The notes: generated by a model from the letters alone, not told the origin. Shown: positions 36,259 through 49,083, counted from the stretch's first letter. The stretch: 64,000 nt of DNA from Mycobacterium gordonae (GCF_001417955.2 NZ_LKTM01000112.1:124001-188000), one strand, 5' to 3'. Numbers and translations are program-made.

Positions 36259-36321
36259 CCGCTGCTGAGCGGCCCACCCGCCCTGGACGCACCCGGTTGG
36301 GAATGGTATTCTCACTGACTT

Positions 36322-36339
36322 AGTTAATGATTATTAACT
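36322..36339. promoter_or_regulatory. Putative BkaR operator upstream of scoA
   Basis: AGTTAAT-GATT-ATTAACT is a perfect inverted repeat with seven-base arms, 23 bases before the scoA ATG. Its core GTTAAT(N4)ATTAAC matches the layout of the site between bkaR and fadD35. It is strongly AT-rich for this genome and probably overlaps the operon promoter. Confidence 0.8.
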
Positions 36340-36361
36340 GAAATCGGAGGCTCTGCGACAA

Positions 36362-37104
36362 ATGGACAAGGTGGTGGCTACCGCCGCGGAGGCGGTCGCG
36401 GACATAACCGACGGCTCGTCGCTGGCCGTCGGGGGATTCGGGCTGTGCGGCATCCCGGAGGCGCTGATCTCGGCGTTGGCCGACCTCGGGGTCACCGACT
36501 TGGAGACGGTGTCCAACAACTGCGGCGTCGACGGCATCGGTCTGGGAGTGTTGCTGCTGCACAAGCGAATCCGTCGGACCATCTCGTCCTACGTAGGCGA
36601 GAACAAGGAGTTCGCGCGGCAGTTCCTCTCCGGCGAACTCGAGGTGGAGCTGACCCCGCAGGGCACCCTGGCGGAGCGGCTGCGGGCCGGCGGCATGGGC
36701 ATTCCCGGTTTCTACACCCCGGCCGGAGTGGGAACCCAGATCGCCGACGGTGGGCTGCCGTGGCGGTACGACGCCTCGGGCGAGGTCGCTATCGTGTCGC
36801 CGCCCAAGGAGACCCGCGAGTTCGACGGTGTGACCTACGTTCTCGAGCGGGGGATCCGCACGGATTTCGCGCTGGTGCACGCCTGGAAGGGCGACCGGCA
36901 CGGCAACCTGGTGTATCGCTACGCCGCCGGCAACTTCAACCCCGAATGCGCGCCGGCCGGGCGCATCACCATCGCCGAGGTCGAGCACCTGGTCGAGCCC
37001 GGTGAGATCGACCCGGCCACCGTGCATACGCCCGGCGTGTTCGTGCAGCGCGTGGTGCACGTGCCCAACCCGGAGAAGCGGATTGAGAAGGAGACGGTGC
37101 GGTG

Positions 37105-37105
<1 letters not shown>
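36362..37105 (+). CDS. scoA: 3-oxoacid CoA-transferase subunit A
   Basis: This 247-residue alpha subunit of the succinyl-CoA:3-ketoacid CoA-transferase type has the glycine-rich GGFGLCGIPEALI near residue 22 and the segment FYTPAGVGTQIADGG. It pairs with scoB to move CoA between an acyl-CoA and a keto acid or C5 dicarboxylate such as itaconate, which the same operon can degrade. GGAGG lies about eleven bases before the ATG. Its stop overlaps the start of a 31-codon ORF. Confidence 0.92.
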
Positions 37106-39418
<2,313 letters not shown>

Positions 39419-39419
39419 C

Positions 39420-41414
39420 ATGTTTGACACTGTCTTAGTGGCCAACCGCGGCGAGATCGCGGTACGGGTGATCCGCACGCTGCGCCGGCTGGGAATACGT
39501 TCGGTCGCCGTCTACAGCGACGCCGACGCCGATGCCCGCCATGTGCTCGAAGCCGACTGCGCGGTACGGCTGGGGCCGGCGCCGGCCCGGGAAAGCTATC
39601 TCGACATCGCGAAGGTGGTCGACGCCGCGGTGCAGACCGGGGCGCAGGCGATCCACCCCGGGTACGGATTCCTTTCGGAGAACGCGGATTTCGCCGCTGC
39701 CTGCGACCGGGCCGCGGTGGTGTTCCTGGGGCCGCCGGCGCGCGCGATCGAGGTGATGGGCGACAAGATCGCCGCCAAGAACGCCGTCGCGGCGTTCGAC
39801 GTGCCGGTGGTGCCCGGGATCGCGCGGCCGGGCCTGACCGATGACGAGCTGATCGCCGCGGCCGACGACGTGGGCTACCCGGTGCTGGTCAAGCCGTCCG
39901 CCGGTGGTGGCGGCAAAGGCATGCGGATGGTGCAGGACCCCGCCCGGTTGCGTGAGGCGTTGGTGAGCGCACGACGCGAAGCCGCCTCCGCGTTCGGTGA
40001 CGACACCCTGTTCCTGGAGCGTTTTGTGTTGCGCCCCAGACACATCGAGGTTCAGGTGCTCGCCGACACCCACGGCAACGTCGTGCACCTCGGCGAGCGT
40101 GAATGCAGCCTGCAACGACGCCACCAGAAGGTGATCGAAGAGGCGCCGTCACCCCTGCTGGACCCTGCGACCCGGGCGCGGATCGGCGCCGCGGCGTGCG
40201 ACACCGCCCGCAGTGTCGACTACGTCGGCGCCGGCACCGTGGAGTTCATCGTCTCCGCCGACCGTCCCGACGAGTTCTTCTTCATGGAGATGAACACCCG
40301 GCTGCAGGTGGAACACCCGGTCACCGAGGAGGTGACCGGGCTGGACCTCGTCGAGTGGCAGCTGCGGGTGGCCGCCGGCGAGAAACTGGCGTTCGCGCAG
40401 GACGACATCGAATTGCGTGGACACGCAATCGAAGCCCGAGTTTACGCCGAGGATCCGGCGCGCGGGTTTTTGCCCACCGGCGGCCGGGTACTGCGGGTCG
40501 TCGAGCCGTGCGGTCCCGGCGTTCGCGTGGACTCGTCGTTGTTGAGCGACACGGTGGTCGGCAGCGACTACGACCCGATGCTGAGCAAGGTGATCGCCCA
40601 CGGGACGGACCGGGCGCAGGCGCTGGCGAGGCTCGATCAGGCATTGTCGAAGACCGCAGTGCTGGGTGTTCAGACCAACATCGAGTTTCTCCGCTTTCTG
40701 CTCGCCGACGAACGGGTGCAGGCCGGGGATCTCGACACCGCGCTGCTGGACGAGCGGCTGGGTGACTTCGAGCCGCTGCCGGCACCGGACGATGTGTTCG
40801 CCGCAGGGGGCCTGTACGTCCAGTGGGCCCTGGAACGGCGAGCTCGCGGCAACCTGTGGGCCGCTCCGAGCGGATGGCGGGTCGGTGCGGAGAGCGCCCC
40901 GGTGCGCACCGCGATGCGCACCCCGCAGCGCACCGAGACCGTCTCGGTGTGGGGCCTGCCGGATGCGGCCGAGGTTCAGGTCGGGGAGGGTGAAACCGTC
41001 TCCGCGAGCGCGCGACTCGAGTCGGGCCGGCTGAGCGTGGTGCTCGGCGGTGTGCGCCGGGAGTACCGGTGGGCCGAGGCCGATCGGCATCTGTGGATCG
41101 CCGACGAGCGGGGTACCTGGCACATCCGCGAAGCCGAGGAGCACAAGATCCACCGCGCCGCGGGCGAGCGTCCGGCTGAGGTCGTCAGCCCCATGCCGGG
41201 CAGCGTCATTGCGGTACAGGCGGATTCGGGCACCGAGGTTTCGGAGGGCGACGTGGTGGTGGTCGTCGAGGCGATGAAGATGGAGCACTCGCTGGCGGCA
41301 CCCGTCTCCGGGCAGGTGGAGGTATTGGTGTCCGTCGGTGACCAGGTGACAGTCGACCAGGTGCTGGCCCGCCTGGCCCCGGCCACCAAAGAAGCAACAG
41401 AAAGCAAGGATTAG
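39420..41414 (+). CDS. accA1: Methylcrotonyl-CoA carboxylase alpha subunit (biotin carboxylase plus BCCP)
   Basis: This 664-residue protein has biotin carboxylase domains at about 1-450 ([20 protein letters not shown], glycine-rich ATP loop [30 protein letters not shown]), a linker, and a C-terminal biotinyl domain with EAMKMEH, K620 being the biotin site. It carboxylates biotin, which AccD1 uses on 3-methylcrotonyl-CoA in leucine degradation. The ATG at 39420 is chosen over the longer frame that runs back into accD1. Confidence 0.93.
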   Translation: MFDTVLVANRGEIAVRVIRTLRRLGIRSVAVYSDADADARHVLEADCAVRLGPAPARESYLDIAKVVDAAVQTGAQAIHPGYGFLSENADFAAACDRAAVVFLGPPARAIEVMGDKIAAKNAVAAFDVPVVPGIARPGLTDDELIAAADDVGYPVLVKPSAGGGGKGMRMVQDPARLREALVSARREAASAFGDDTLFLERFVLRPRHIEVQVLADTHGNVVHLGERECSLQRRHQKVIEEAPSPLLDPATRARIGAAACDTARSVDYVGAGTVEFIVSADRPDEFFFMEMNTRLQVEHPVTEEVTGLDLVEWQLRVAAGEKLAFAQDDIELRGHAIEARVYAEDPARGFLPTGGRVLRVVEPCGPGVRVDSSLLSDTVVGSDYDPMLSKVIAHGTDRAQALARLDQALSKTAVLGVQTNIEFLRFLLADERVQAGDLDTALLDERLGDFEPLPAPDDVFAAGGLYVQWALERRARGNLWAAPSGWRVGAESAPVRTAMRTPQRTETVSVWGLPDAAEVQVGEGETVSASARLESGRLSVVLGGVRREYRWAEADRHLWIADERGTWHIREAEEHKIHRAAGERPAEVVSPMPGSVIAVQADSGTEVSEGDVVVVVEAMKMEHSLAAPVSGQVEVLVSVGDQVTVDQVLARLAPATKEATESKD

Positions 41415-41420
41415 CGAATC

Positions 41421-42587
41421 ATGACGACAACGATTCCCGCAGGGACCATTCCGAAGGAATACGAGGACCTCCGCGACACAGTGGCCGACTTCGCGCGCAC
41501 CGTGGTGGCGCCCGTCTCGGCCAAACACGATGAGGAGCACAGCTTTCCGTACGAGGTCGTCGCAAAGATGGGGGAGATGGGGCTGTTCGGCCTGCCGTTC
41601 CCCGAGGAGTACGGCGGCATGGGCGGTGACTACTTCGCCCTGAGTCTGGCGCTGGAGGAGCTCGGCAAGGTCGACCAGTCGGTGGCCATCACCCTGGAAG
41701 CCGGCGTCGGTTTGGGCGCGATGCCGATCTACCGGTTCGGCACCGAGGAGCAGAAACAGCAGTGGCTGCCCGACCTGCTGGCGGGGCGGGCACTCGCCGG
41801 ATTCGGGCTCACCGAACCTGGCGCGGGTTCGGACGCCGGCAGCACCCGCACCACCGCCCGCCTGGAGGGCGGTGAATGGATCGTCAACGGCAGCAAGCAG
41901 TTCATCACCAACTCCGGCACCGACATCACCTCACTGGTGACCGTCACCGCCGTAACGGGCAGCATCGCCGACGGCAAGAAAGAGATCTCGACCATCATCG
42001 TGCCCAACGGCACACCGGGATTCATCGTCGAACCGACCTATAACAAGGTCGGGTGGAACGCATCGGACACCCACCCGCTGACCTTCGACGACGCGCGCGT
42101 CCCGCAGGAGAACCTGCTGGGCTCCCGCGGCAAGGGTTATGCCAACTTCCTGTCGATCCTCGACGAGGGCCGCATCGCGATCGCCGCGCTGGCCACCGGG
42201 GTGGCGCAGGGCTGCGTCGACGAAAGCGTCAAGTACGCCAACGAACGGCAGTCGTTCGGCCAGCCGATCAGCTCCTACCAGGCGATCAGCTTCAAGATCG
42301 CCCGCATGGAAGCCCGAGCCCACGTGGCCCGCACCGCGTACTACGACGCCGCGGCAAAGATGTTGGCCGGCAAGCCCTTCAAGAAGGAAGCCGCGATCGC
42401 CAAGATGGTCTCCTCGGAGGCGGCGATGGACAATGCCCGGGACGCCACCCAGATTCACGGCGGCTACGGGTTCATGAACGAGTACCCCGTTGCCCGTCAC
42501 TACCGCGACAGCAAGATCCTGGAGATCGGCGAGGGCACCACCGAGGTGCAGTTGATGCTGATCGCCCGGTCGCTGGGGCTGTCATGA
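41421..42587 (+). CDS. fadE19: Acyl-CoA dehydrogenase FadE19 (isovaleryl-CoA dehydrogenase-like)
   Basis: This 388-residue flavoenzyme has [20 protein letters not shown], the FAD/substrate loop near residue 130, and a C-terminus with [20 protein letters not shown] and [13 protein letters not shown]. Context in the leucine operon points to isovaleryl-CoA oxidation to 3-methylcrotonyl-CoA, the substrate of AccA1/AccD1. It starts six bases after accA1 and overlaps the next gene by four bases (ATGA). Confidence 0.92.
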   Translation: MTTTIPAGTIPKEYEDLRDTVADFARTVVAPVSAKHDEEHSFPYEVVAKMGEMGLFGLPFPEEYGGMGGDYFALSLALEELGKVDQSVAITLEAGVGLGAMPIYRFGTEEQKQQWLPDLLAGRALAGFGLTEPGAGSDAGSTRTTARLEGGEWIVNGSKQFITNSGTDITSLVTVTAVTGSIADGKKEISTIIVPNGTPGFIVEPTYNKVGWNASDTHPLTFDDARVPQENLLGSRGKGYANFLSILDEGRIAIAALATGVAQGCVDESVKYANERQSFGQPISSYQAISFKIARMEARAHVARTAYYDAAAKMLAGKPFKKEAAIAKMVSSEAAMDNARDATQIHGGYGFMNEYPVARHYRDSKILEIGEGTTEVQLMLIARSLGLS

Positions 42588-43138
42588 CGGCGGGGACACC
42601 CGCCGAGAGTGAATCTGGCGACGCTGCATCGGCGAGTCGCGTCGCAGATTCCACAGTCGGCGAGTCGAAGCGGATCGTCCAGCGTGGCTTGTGGTTTGAG
42701 GAGTTCGAGGTCGGCACCACCTACCTGCACCGGCCGGGCCGCACCGTCACCGAGGCAGACAACGTGCTGTTCACCACGCTCACCATGAACACCCAGTCGC
42801 TGCACCTGGATGCGGCCTGGGCGGCCGAACAACCGGGCTTTCGCGGCGAGCGGCTGGTGAACTCGATGTTCACGCTCTCCACGCTGGTCGGGCTGTCCGT
42901 CGCGCAGCTGACATTGGGCACCATCGTCGCCAACCTCGGCTTCTCCGAGGTGTCCTTCCCCAAGCCGGTGTTTCACGGTGACACCCTTTATGCCGAGACC
43001 GTGTGCACCAACAAGCGGGAGTCGAAGAGCCGCCCCGGCGAAGGCATCGTCACGCTGGAGCACACCGGACGCAACCAGCACGGTGACGTCGTGGCGAAAG
43101 CGGTGCGCACCACGCTCGTCCAGAAGCGCCCGTCATGA
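42584..43138 (+). CDS. MaoC-like hydratase, itaconyl-CoA hydratase type (Rv2499c homologue)
   Basis: This 184-residue hot-dog fold protein contains [20 protein letters not shown] followed by SLHLDAAWA, the MaoC hydratase active-site region. In M. tuberculosis the homologue works with CitE (Rv2498c) in itaconate and leucine breakdown. The first ~28 residues are low-complexity (Ala/Ser/Glu) and are encoded by a hairpin repeat at 42611-42651, so they are probably a lineage-specific addition. A downstream start near residue 29 cannot be excluded. Confidence 0.85.
   Translation: MTAGTPAESESGDAASASRVADSTVGESKRIVQRGLWFEEFEVGTTYLHRPGRTVTEADNVLFTTLTMNTQSLHLDAAWAAEQPGFRGERLVNSMFTLSTLVGLSVAQLTLGTIVANLGFSEVSFPKPVFHGDTLYAETVCTNKRESKSRPGEGIVTLEHTGRNQHGDVVAKAVRTTLVQKRPS
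42611..42651. repeat. Hairpin-forming repeat inside the 5' end of the hydratase gene
   Basis: The left arm GAATCTGGCGACGC (42611-42624) pairs with the right arm GCGTCGCAGATTC (42639-42651) with one bulged base and a 14-base loop. It looks like an intergenic hairpin repeat that is now read in frame as part of the hydratase N-terminus. It may modulate translation after fadE19. Confidence 0.6.
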
Positions 43139-43956
43139 GCCTGCGCACAGCGGGGCCGGGATGGCTGTTCTGCCCGGCCGACCGTCCTGAGCGTTTCACC
43201 AAGGCCGCCGCGGCGGCCGATGTGGTGATCCTTGACCTGGAAGACGGTGTGGCGGCCGCGGAGAAGCCGGCCGCGCGCCAGGCGCTGCGGGACACGCCGC
43301 TGGACCCCGAGCGCACTGTGGTGCGGATCAACGCGGCCGGCACCGAGGACCAGGCGCGTGACCTGGAAGCATTGGCGGACACCGCCTACACGACGGTGAT
43401 GTTGCCCAAGACCGAGTCGGCCGCCCAGGTGGCGGCCCTGGCGCCGCGCGATGTCATCGCCCTGGTCGAGACGGCGCGGGGAGCGTTGTTCGCTGCCGAG
43501 ATTGCCGCAGCCGAGCGCACTGTCGGGATGATGTGGGGTGCCGAAGATCTGATCGCCACGCTGGGCGGCAGCTCCAGCCGGCGCGCGGACGGCACCTACC
43601 GCGACGTCGCGCGTCACGTTCGCTCGACAACCCTGTTGGCGGCCAACGCGTTTGACCGGCTGGCGCTCGACGCGGTGCACCTGGACATCCGCGACATCGA
43701 GGGCTTGCAGACGGAGGCTGTCGATGCTGTGGCGGTGGGCTTCGACGTGACCGTGTGTATCCATCCCAGTCAGGTGGACGTGGTGCGCAAGGCTTATCGG
43801 CCCAGCGACGAAACGGTGGACTGGGCGCGGCGGGTACTGACCGCGGCCAGGACCGAGCGCGGGGTGTTCGCGTTCGAAGGGCAGATGGTGGACGCCCCGG
43901 TGCTGCGGCACGCGGAGGCGATGCTGCGGCGGGCGGGGGAGCCTCTCCCGCAGTGA
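43135..43956 (+). CDS. citE: CitE-like beta-hydroxyacyl-CoA lyase (Rv2498c homologue)
   Basis: This 273-residue TIM-barrel lyase has [26 protein letters not shown] with the metal-binding acidic pair, [18 protein letters not shown] and [15 protein letters not shown]. The M. tuberculosis enzyme cleaves (S)-citramalyl-CoA and (R)-HMG-CoA, serving itaconate dissimilation and leucine catabolism. Four-base overlaps join it to the hydratase before and the cyclase after. In M. tuberculosis bkdABC follows; here that is absent. Confidence 0.9.
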   Translation: MSLRTAGPGWLFCPADRPERFTKAAAAADVVILDLEDGVAAAEKPAARQALRDTPLDPERTVVRINAAGTEDQARDLEALADTAYTTVMLPKTESAAQVAALAPRDVIALVETARGALFAAEIAAAERTVGMMWGAEDLIATLGGSSSRRADGTYRDVARHVRSTTLLAANAFDRLALDAVHLDIRDIEGLQTEAVDAVAVGFDVTVCIHPSQVDVVRKAYRPSDETVDWARRVLTAARTERGVFAFEGQMVDAPVLRHAEAMLRRAGEPLPQ

Positions 43957-44759
43957 GTGCCACGGTCCTCTGGGCGCTCGTCGCCCTGGTCGAGTTCGCC
44001 TGCCTGATCGCGATGTTCGTCGTACTCGTCGTGTCCCGGAACAAGCTGCGCGGTGCCAGGAATGCACTGGAGCGGATCCGGCAGAACAAGCCACGCCGTC
44101 GACGACGGCCGGGAGTCGCCCCACTCGCAATCAGGACGGTGTGGCGCACCACGGATTCGCTGATAAACAAGGGAATCGGGGCGACCGTGCGCAATTCGGT
44201 GGAAGACCTCGCGGGCTGGGCCCGGGTGGAGCGCCCCGATCTCGCCAGGATGACAGCCGACGGCAATGTCGTGATCGCCTTCTCCGACATCGAAGGTTCG
44301 ACCGAGCTCAACGAGGAACTCGGCGACCGGGGCTGGGTGAAACTGCTTGAGCGGCACAACAAGTTGATCTACCAGCACGTCGACGACTGCGACGGTCACG
44401 TGGTGAAGACGCAGGGTGACGGCTTCATGATCGCCTTCCCGGATCCGGTGAAGGCCGTGCGCTGCAGTATCGCGATCCAGCGCGCGTTGCAGTCAGAACC
44501 CGAGCGGTGGGATGACATCCGGGTGCGGATCGGCCTCCACATGGGTGAGTCGGTGCGGCGGGGGGACGACCTGTTCGGTCGCAACGTGGCTATGGCGGCC
44601 CGGGTGGCCGGTCAGGCCGACGGTGGAGAAATCCTGGTGAGCGAGACAGTGCGGGAGGCGGTCTCAGCGGATTCCGACATCGTGCTGGGCACCCCCAGGG
44701 AGGTCGAACTCAAGGGGTTCCGCGGCAGCCACGAGCTCTACCCGGTTCGTGCGACCTGA
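43953..44759 (+). CDS. Membrane-anchored class III adenylate/guanylate cyclase
   Basis: This 268-residue protein has one N-terminal helix ([20 protein letters not shown]), a basic stretch and a complete class III catalytic domain. [14 protein letters not shown] gives the first metal Asp, [11 protein letters not shown] the base-contact Lys and second Asp, and [12 protein letters not shown] the transition-state Asn and Arg. It should be active as a homodimer. The GTG at 43953 overlaps the citE stop, so cyclase synthesis is coupled to leucine/itaconate catabolism. The nucleotide produced is not certain. Confidence 0.88.
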   Translation: MSATVLWALVALVEFACLIAMFVVLVVSRNKLRGARNALERIRQNKPRRRRRPGVAPLAIRTVWRTTDSLINKGIGATVRNSVEDLAGWARVERPDLARMTADGNVVIAFSDIEGSTELNEELGDRGWVKLLERHNKLIYQHVDDCDGHVVKTQGDGFMIAFPDPVKAVRCSIAIQRALQSEPERWDDIRVRIGLHMGESVRRGDDLFGRNVAMAARVAGQADGGEILVSETVREAVSADSDIVLGTPREVELKGFRGSHELYPVRAT

Positions 44760-45892
44760 CTGACCTGCTGAACCCGGTCGCCGATATCGACAATGGCGTG
44801 CGGCCGCACCGGCACGTCTTTGCGCGCGAGTGACTTCGCGTTGGCGATCGTCTCGCGCGCGGAAACCGGCTCCGCCAGTTCGGCTTCGAGCATCCGGCTG
44901 ATCGACTCGTCGATGAAGTCGAAGGACCCGGCATCCGCCGGACCGGAGGCGCCGCGGGCGGATCCGGCCAGCGCCGGATACCCGACGTCGGTGGGTGCGA
45001 ATGTCCGGAACGTCACCGCACGGGAGTACTTCGGTTGCACATCAACGACTTTGACGCGCAGCTTCTCGGCCGGCAGCTCTCCGATCACCTCACCCGTCTC
45101 GGGATCGCGAATCGGGTCACCCGCGGCTGAGAGCACCGCGAAGACCATCTCGGGCTGCACGCCGTGCACCAGACCACGGTTGATGATCAACGTGTACTGA
45201 TCTTCGACGCGAGCGACGCTGCCGCTGATCAGTCGGCTTCCGTCGAGCGCCTCGACCGGTAGTGCCGAACCCCATTGGGGGGAAACCGGTTTCGCGGCAC
45301 CCAAGGACAATTCCGTCGCGACCTTGGCGCGCACCACCTCGATCAGCGCGCCGTCGCCGTTACCGCTTTCGAGGTGATTCTGCGCGGCCGAAAGCCGGTC
45401 GTCGACGTAGTGGACCGATCTTCGCAACTGCTGGGTTTCCTGGATGGCGGTCTGCGTGACCTTCAGCATGTGCTGGTCGAGTCCCTGGCGGATGTGCCAG
45501 CGAGTTCCGAAGATGCCGATGGCGATGCAGAGTCCGGGGACGAAAGCGATGACGCACGCCTGCCCGATGGGATTGGCGGGGAACGCGAGGGCGCCGAAGA
45601 TGCTGATCGCAGCCAGCCCGCCGAGCAGGGCGAGCTTCTGCGGCGGAGTCGGTTTGACCTCAGCCAGCCGCGCGAGGCGCCGGCCCACCCGGGCCAGCCA
45701 CCGCCCCAGGTGATTCAGCCACTGACCGAGGTGGCTCAACCCGGCGGCGAGGTGCCCGGGCAGCGCGGCGAACAGGGTTTTCCACGTTGTCTTCTCGGTC
45801 CCGCTCACCGGCGGTGCGAGGATGGGTTGCTCGACGGGCGCCGATTGCTCGGGCGCGCCGGCGCCGTCTGAAGGGATTTCGCCGTCAGCCAC
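44738..45892 (-). CDS. Membrane protein with C-terminal FlgT-like beta domain
   Basis: This protein of about 384 residues has a proline-rich N-terminus, an amphipathic stretch ([20 protein letters not shown]) and two membrane helices ([38 protein letters not shown]). A helical region leads to a small barrel-like domain ([31 protein letters not shown]) resembling FlgT C-terminal/flagellar-assembly-like folds. The GTG at 45892 is used; another GTG at 45928 is possible but falls inside a hairpin. The function is unknown. It overlaps the cyclase 3' end by 22 bases. Confidence 0.7.
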   Translation of the reverse strand: MADGEIPSDGAGAPEQSAPVEQPILAPPVSGTEKTTWKTLFAALPGHLAAGLSHLGQWLNHLGRWLARVGRRLARLAEVKPTPPQKLALLGGLAAISIFGALAFPANPIGQACVIAFVPGLCIAIGIFGTRWHIRQGLDQHMLKVTQTAIQETQQLRRSVHYVDDRLSAAQNHLESGNGDGALIEVVRAKVATELSLGAAKPVSPQWGSALPVEALDGSRLISGSVARVEDQYTLIINRGLVHGVQPEMVFAVLSAAGDPIRDPETGEVIGELPAEKLRVKVVDVQPKYSRAVTFRTFAPTDVGYPALAGSARGASGPADAGSFDFIDESISRMLEAELAEPVSARETIANAKSLARKDVPVRPHAIVDIGDRVQQVSQVARTG

Positions 45893-45914
45893 GTGGTTAT
45901 CATCCCACTGCGCG

Positions 45915-46081
45915 GCCGAACCGGGCACTAGGCGCGGTTCGGCTCCGTGTCACTGCTTCCCAACGGCGTGACCAGTGCCGGACGACTGCCCGATCAAGCA
46001 CACGCCTGATGCGCATGGTCCACCGCTGAACGGTGTTGAATTTTAGGGTCCCCCGACCCCTGACGTTTTGGTCCCCCGACC
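45915..46081. repeat. Hairpin and direct repeats in the gap downstream of the PucR gene
   Basis: GCCGAACC at 45915-45922 is inverted as GGTTCGGC at 45936-45943 with a 13-base loop. GGTCCCCCGACC occurs twice, at 46047-46058 and 46070-46081. These lie between the PucR stop (46162) and the start of the FlgT-like gene, both on the minus strand. The hairpin could be a terminator or attenuator. The direct repeats have no role I can name. Confidence 0.5.
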
Positions 46082-46161
46082 TTGAAACGAACACTAGCGG
46101 CTCGCTGCTGCGCCCGCAGGGGATTCGCAAAATTCGCTGAATTCGCCGGCCAGACGCCCGA

Positions 46162-47370
46162 CTACTTGCCACGCCAGCGCAGCACGTCCAGCGCTACAGC
46201 GACGTTGACGCTGCTTTCGGCCAAGGGCCGGGGCAGCAGCTCATCCGCGCGGGCCAAGCGGCGGAGCAGGGTGTTGCGGTGGGTGAACAGCCGCGCTGCC
46301 GCGCGGGACGCGTTGCACTGCTCGTCGACGAAAACCCGCACATATTCCTGTAGTTCGCTACCCGCCGCTTCCAGCTCGCCGAGCGCATGGTGGACGAACT
46401 CGGTGGCGCGGTCGGTGTCGCCGGTGATCAGCGCCACCAGTTCCACGTCGGCGAAAAACGCCACGCGCTGCGGTGATTGCAGACGCGCCATCATCTGCTG
46501 AGTGGTGATCGCGTCGAAATGGCTGCGCCGAAATCCATCGATGCCCTCGGCGCACGGCCCGATCGCGACGCGGATATCGGGCATGGCAGCGATCGAATTG
46601 CCGAGCGCCACAGTGTTTATGGACTTGCCCGGAACCCATACCCAACGAGTCGCGGTGCTGGCGAGGATCGTCAATGGCCGCACTTTGGCAGCTTGTCCGA
46701 GCGCCTCGGCGGCCGCATCGAGGCGGGCCATGTCGCCCGCTGGGTCGTCGCTCCAGATGACCGCCGCGGTATGGGGGCCGGTCAGGGCGTAGCCCAGACG
46801 CGCTTCGGCCCTCTTGCGGGTGATGGGGGCGCCATCGAGGATCAGCGCCACGGTTTCGCGCCGCTCGGCGTGGGTCCCACGGGTCAGGTCGTCGAGTTCC
46901 TGGTCGATCCGGGTGGCGATGCCCGCCAGCGTGCCGTCGATGAACGCGCTGATCGACCGGGAGCACACGTCGAGCAGCTCGTGCAGTTCGGCCGGGTCTG
47001 AGGTCAGCTCGAAGGCGATCTCCATCAATCGGCGCCATGCCACGGCTTCACCGACGCGATACGCGTCCAGGGTGAATGCGGTGAGCCCACGACGCGCCAC
47101 CTCGCGCGCGATGTTCATCGGCTCGGGCCCGGTGTTGGGCGGAACCGGCGCTCCGGGATCGCGGACATTGGCCGCTCCCCAGAAGTAGAGGTTCGCCCGA
47201 TTGCTGCGGCTGACCGCGGCGGCCAGTTCCGGGTCCGCGGCAATGGCGGGGCTGGCCGCGAGCACCTCGGCGTCGAGTTCTTCCAGCCATTCGGCGCGCG
47301 GGTTGACGGTGATCTGCGCACATTGCCGAATCAGCTCCCTGACCGGCTCCGACGGACGTTTCCAGGACAT
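46162..47370 (-). CDS. PucR/CdaR-family transcriptional regulator
   Basis: This 402-residue regulator has an N-terminal sensing region, a GGDEF-like/CdaR central domain and a C-terminal PucR helix-turn-helix (DEQCNASRAAARLFTHRNTL). It is divergent from the monooxygenase gene, and a perfect palindrome lies between them, so it likely activates that gene and itself. The inducer is unknown. This regulator-monooxygenase arrangement resembles other mycobacterial PucR/BVMO pairs. Confidence 0.87.
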   Translation of the reverse strand: MSWKRPSEPVRELIRQCAQITVNPRAEWLEELDAEVLAASPAIAADPELAAAVSRSNRANLYFWGAANVRDPGAPVPPNTGPEPMNIAREVARRGLTAFTLDAYRVGEAVAWRRLMEIAFELTSDPAELHELLDVCSRSISAFIDGTLAGIATRIDQELDDLTRGTHAERRETVALILDGAPITRKRAEARLGYALTGPHTAAVIWSDDPAGDMARLDAAAEALGQAAKVRPLTILASTATRWVWVPGKSINTVALGNSIAAMPDIRVAIGPCAEGIDGFRRSHFDAITTQQMMARLQSPQRVAFFADVELVALITGDTDRATEFVHHALGELEAAGSELQEYVRVFVDEQCNASRAAARLFTHRNTLLRRLARADELLPRPLAESSVNVAVALDVLRWRGK

Positions 47371-47387
47371 TTAGCCACAGTAATTTA

Positions 47388-47406
47388 GTGGTGCAATGTG
47401 CACCAC
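47388..47406. promoter_or_regulatory. Perfect 19-bp palindrome between the PucR regulator and the monooxygenase
   Basis: GTGGTGCA-ATG-TGCACCAC has eight-base arms around three bases. It begins 18 bases upstream of the PucR start (47370) and ends 95 bases before the monooxygenase ATG (47501). It is the best candidate for the PucR binding site. Confidence 0.75.
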
Positions 47407-47500
47407 GGGTTCAGGTGATTTGGGCAGATCTCATCTTGGTTTGAGGCCTCGCGATCGCCACCATGAACACAACAGTTCACCTGCGTCAGGAGCCAAGCTC

Positions 47501-49012
47501 ATGTCCTACAAAGCCGTAGGCACCGCCATCGAGCACGTCGACGTCCTCATCGTCGGAGCCGGCATCTCCGGCATCGGGGCCGCCTACTACCTGCAGCGCG
47601 AACACCCGGCTCGCAGCTACGCGATCCTGGAGGCACGCGCCGCCACCGGCGGCACCTGGGACCTGTTCCGCTACCCGGGAATTCGTTCGGACTCCGACCT
47701 GCACACCTTCGGTTACGAGTTCAAGCCGTGGCGCGATGAGGACGCCATCGCAACCGCGGACAAGATCCTCGCCTACCTGCGCGAGACGGCCGCCGAGAAC
47801 GGCATCGACCGCAAGATCCGGTTCCACCACAAGGTGCACGGTGCTTCCTGGTCGAGTGCCGACGCTCGTTGGGTGGTGGACGTCGAGCAGACCGACACCG
47901 GGACCCGGACACAGATCAGCGCCAACTGGTTGTTCTGCGCCGGCGGGTACTACCGCTACGACGAGGGCTACACGCCGCACTTCGAGGGCCGTGAGCGCTT
48001 CACCGGCCAGATCGTGCACCCTCAGCAATGGCCCGAGGACCTTGACTACACCGGTAAGAAGGTGGTCATCATCGGCAGCGGCGCCACCGCCGTGACGTTG
48101 CTGCCGGCCATGGCCGAACGTGCCGGGCACGTGACCATGCTGCAGCGTTCACCGACCTACATCATGCCGGTGCCGTCGAAGGACGTCATCGCCAATACGG
48201 CGCAGAAGTTGTTCGGCGGCAAGCGCGGTTATGCCCTGGCCCGCCGCAAGAACATCCTCCAGCAGCGTGCGGTCTTCGAGTTCTGCCAGCGGTTCCCGGT
48301 CCTGGCGAGAAAAGCCATCCGCTACCTCAACGCCAGGCAGCTCCCGGAGAACTACCCGGTCGATGAACACTTCAGCCCGGCCTACAACCCGTGGGACCAA
48401 CGGCTGTGCGCGGTGCCCGACTCGGACCTGTTCAAAGCGATCAGGAACGGAAGCGCGTCGGTGGTGACCGACCGGATCGCGACGTTCACGGAGAACGGCA
48501 TCCTGCTCGAGTCCGGCCGGGAACTCGACGCCGACATCATCGTCACCGCAACGGGTTTGAACCTGCAGGCGTTCGGCGGCATGTCTCTGACGGTCGACGG
48601 GGCGCCGGTCAACCTGCCCGACCACGTGGCCTACAAGGGCATGATGTTGTCCGACGTACCCAACTTCGCGTACGCGATCGGCTACACCAACTCCTCATGG
48701 ACGCTCAAGGTCGGCCTGCTGTGCGAACACCTGTGCCGGCTGCTGGCGTACATGGACGCCAACGGTTTCGACACCGCCCGCCCCGTGCTCGACGACCCGG
48801 ACATGGAAACCCGGCCATTGCTGGACTTCGGAGCCGGCTACGTCCAGCGCGCGGTACACCAGTTCCCGCGGCAGGGTGCCGGTCAGCCGTGGCTCACGTC
48901 GATGAGTTACTACACCGACGTGAAGACGTTGCGCAATGACGGCGTCGTCGACCCGGCCCTTAGCCTGACCAGGTCGGCCGACGTGCGCAGCCCCGAGGCG
49001 GTGCCGGCGTAA
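47501..49012 (+). CDS. Baeyer-Villiger flavin monooxygenase (EthA-like)
   Basis: This 503-residue FAD/NADPH enzyme has Rossmann motif VLIVGAGISGIGAAYYLQ, second nucleotide motif VVIIGSGATAVTLLP and the Baeyer-Villiger fingerprint FTGQIVHPQQWP between them. It converts ketones to esters or oxidises sulfur; EthA of M. tuberculosis activates ethionamide. The ATG at 47501 has CAGGAG seven bases upstream. The neighbouring PucR gene probably controls it. Confidence 0.9.
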   Translation: MSYKAVGTAIEHVDVLIVGAGISGIGAAYYLQREHPARSYAILEARAATGGTWDLFRYPGIRSDSDLHTFGYEFKPWRDEDAIATADKILAYLRETAAENGIDRKIRFHHKVHGASWSSADARWVVDVEQTDTGTRTQISANWLFCAGGYYRYDEGYTPHFEGRERFTGQIVHPQQWPEDLDYTGKKVVIIGSGATAVTLLPAMAERAGHVTMLQRSPTYIMPVPSKDVIANTAQKLFGGKRGYALARRKNILQQRAVFEFCQRFPVLARKAIRYLNARQLPENYPVDEHFSPAYNPWDQRLCAVPDSDLFKAIRNGSASVVTDRIATFTENGILLESGRELDADIIVTATGLNLQAFGGMSLTVDGAPVNLPDHVAYKGMMLSDVPNFAYAIGYTNSSWTLKVGLLCEHLCRLLAYMDANGFDTARPVLDDPDMETRPLLDFGAGYVQRAVHQFPRQGAGQPWLTSMSYYTDVKTLRNDGVVDPALSLTRSADVRSPEAVPA

Positions 49013-49083
49013 GAGGTTGTAACCCACGGCCCTAGATGTTGACGGGCTCGCGACGGGCGGGCCCATCAACGTGGAGGATCACC

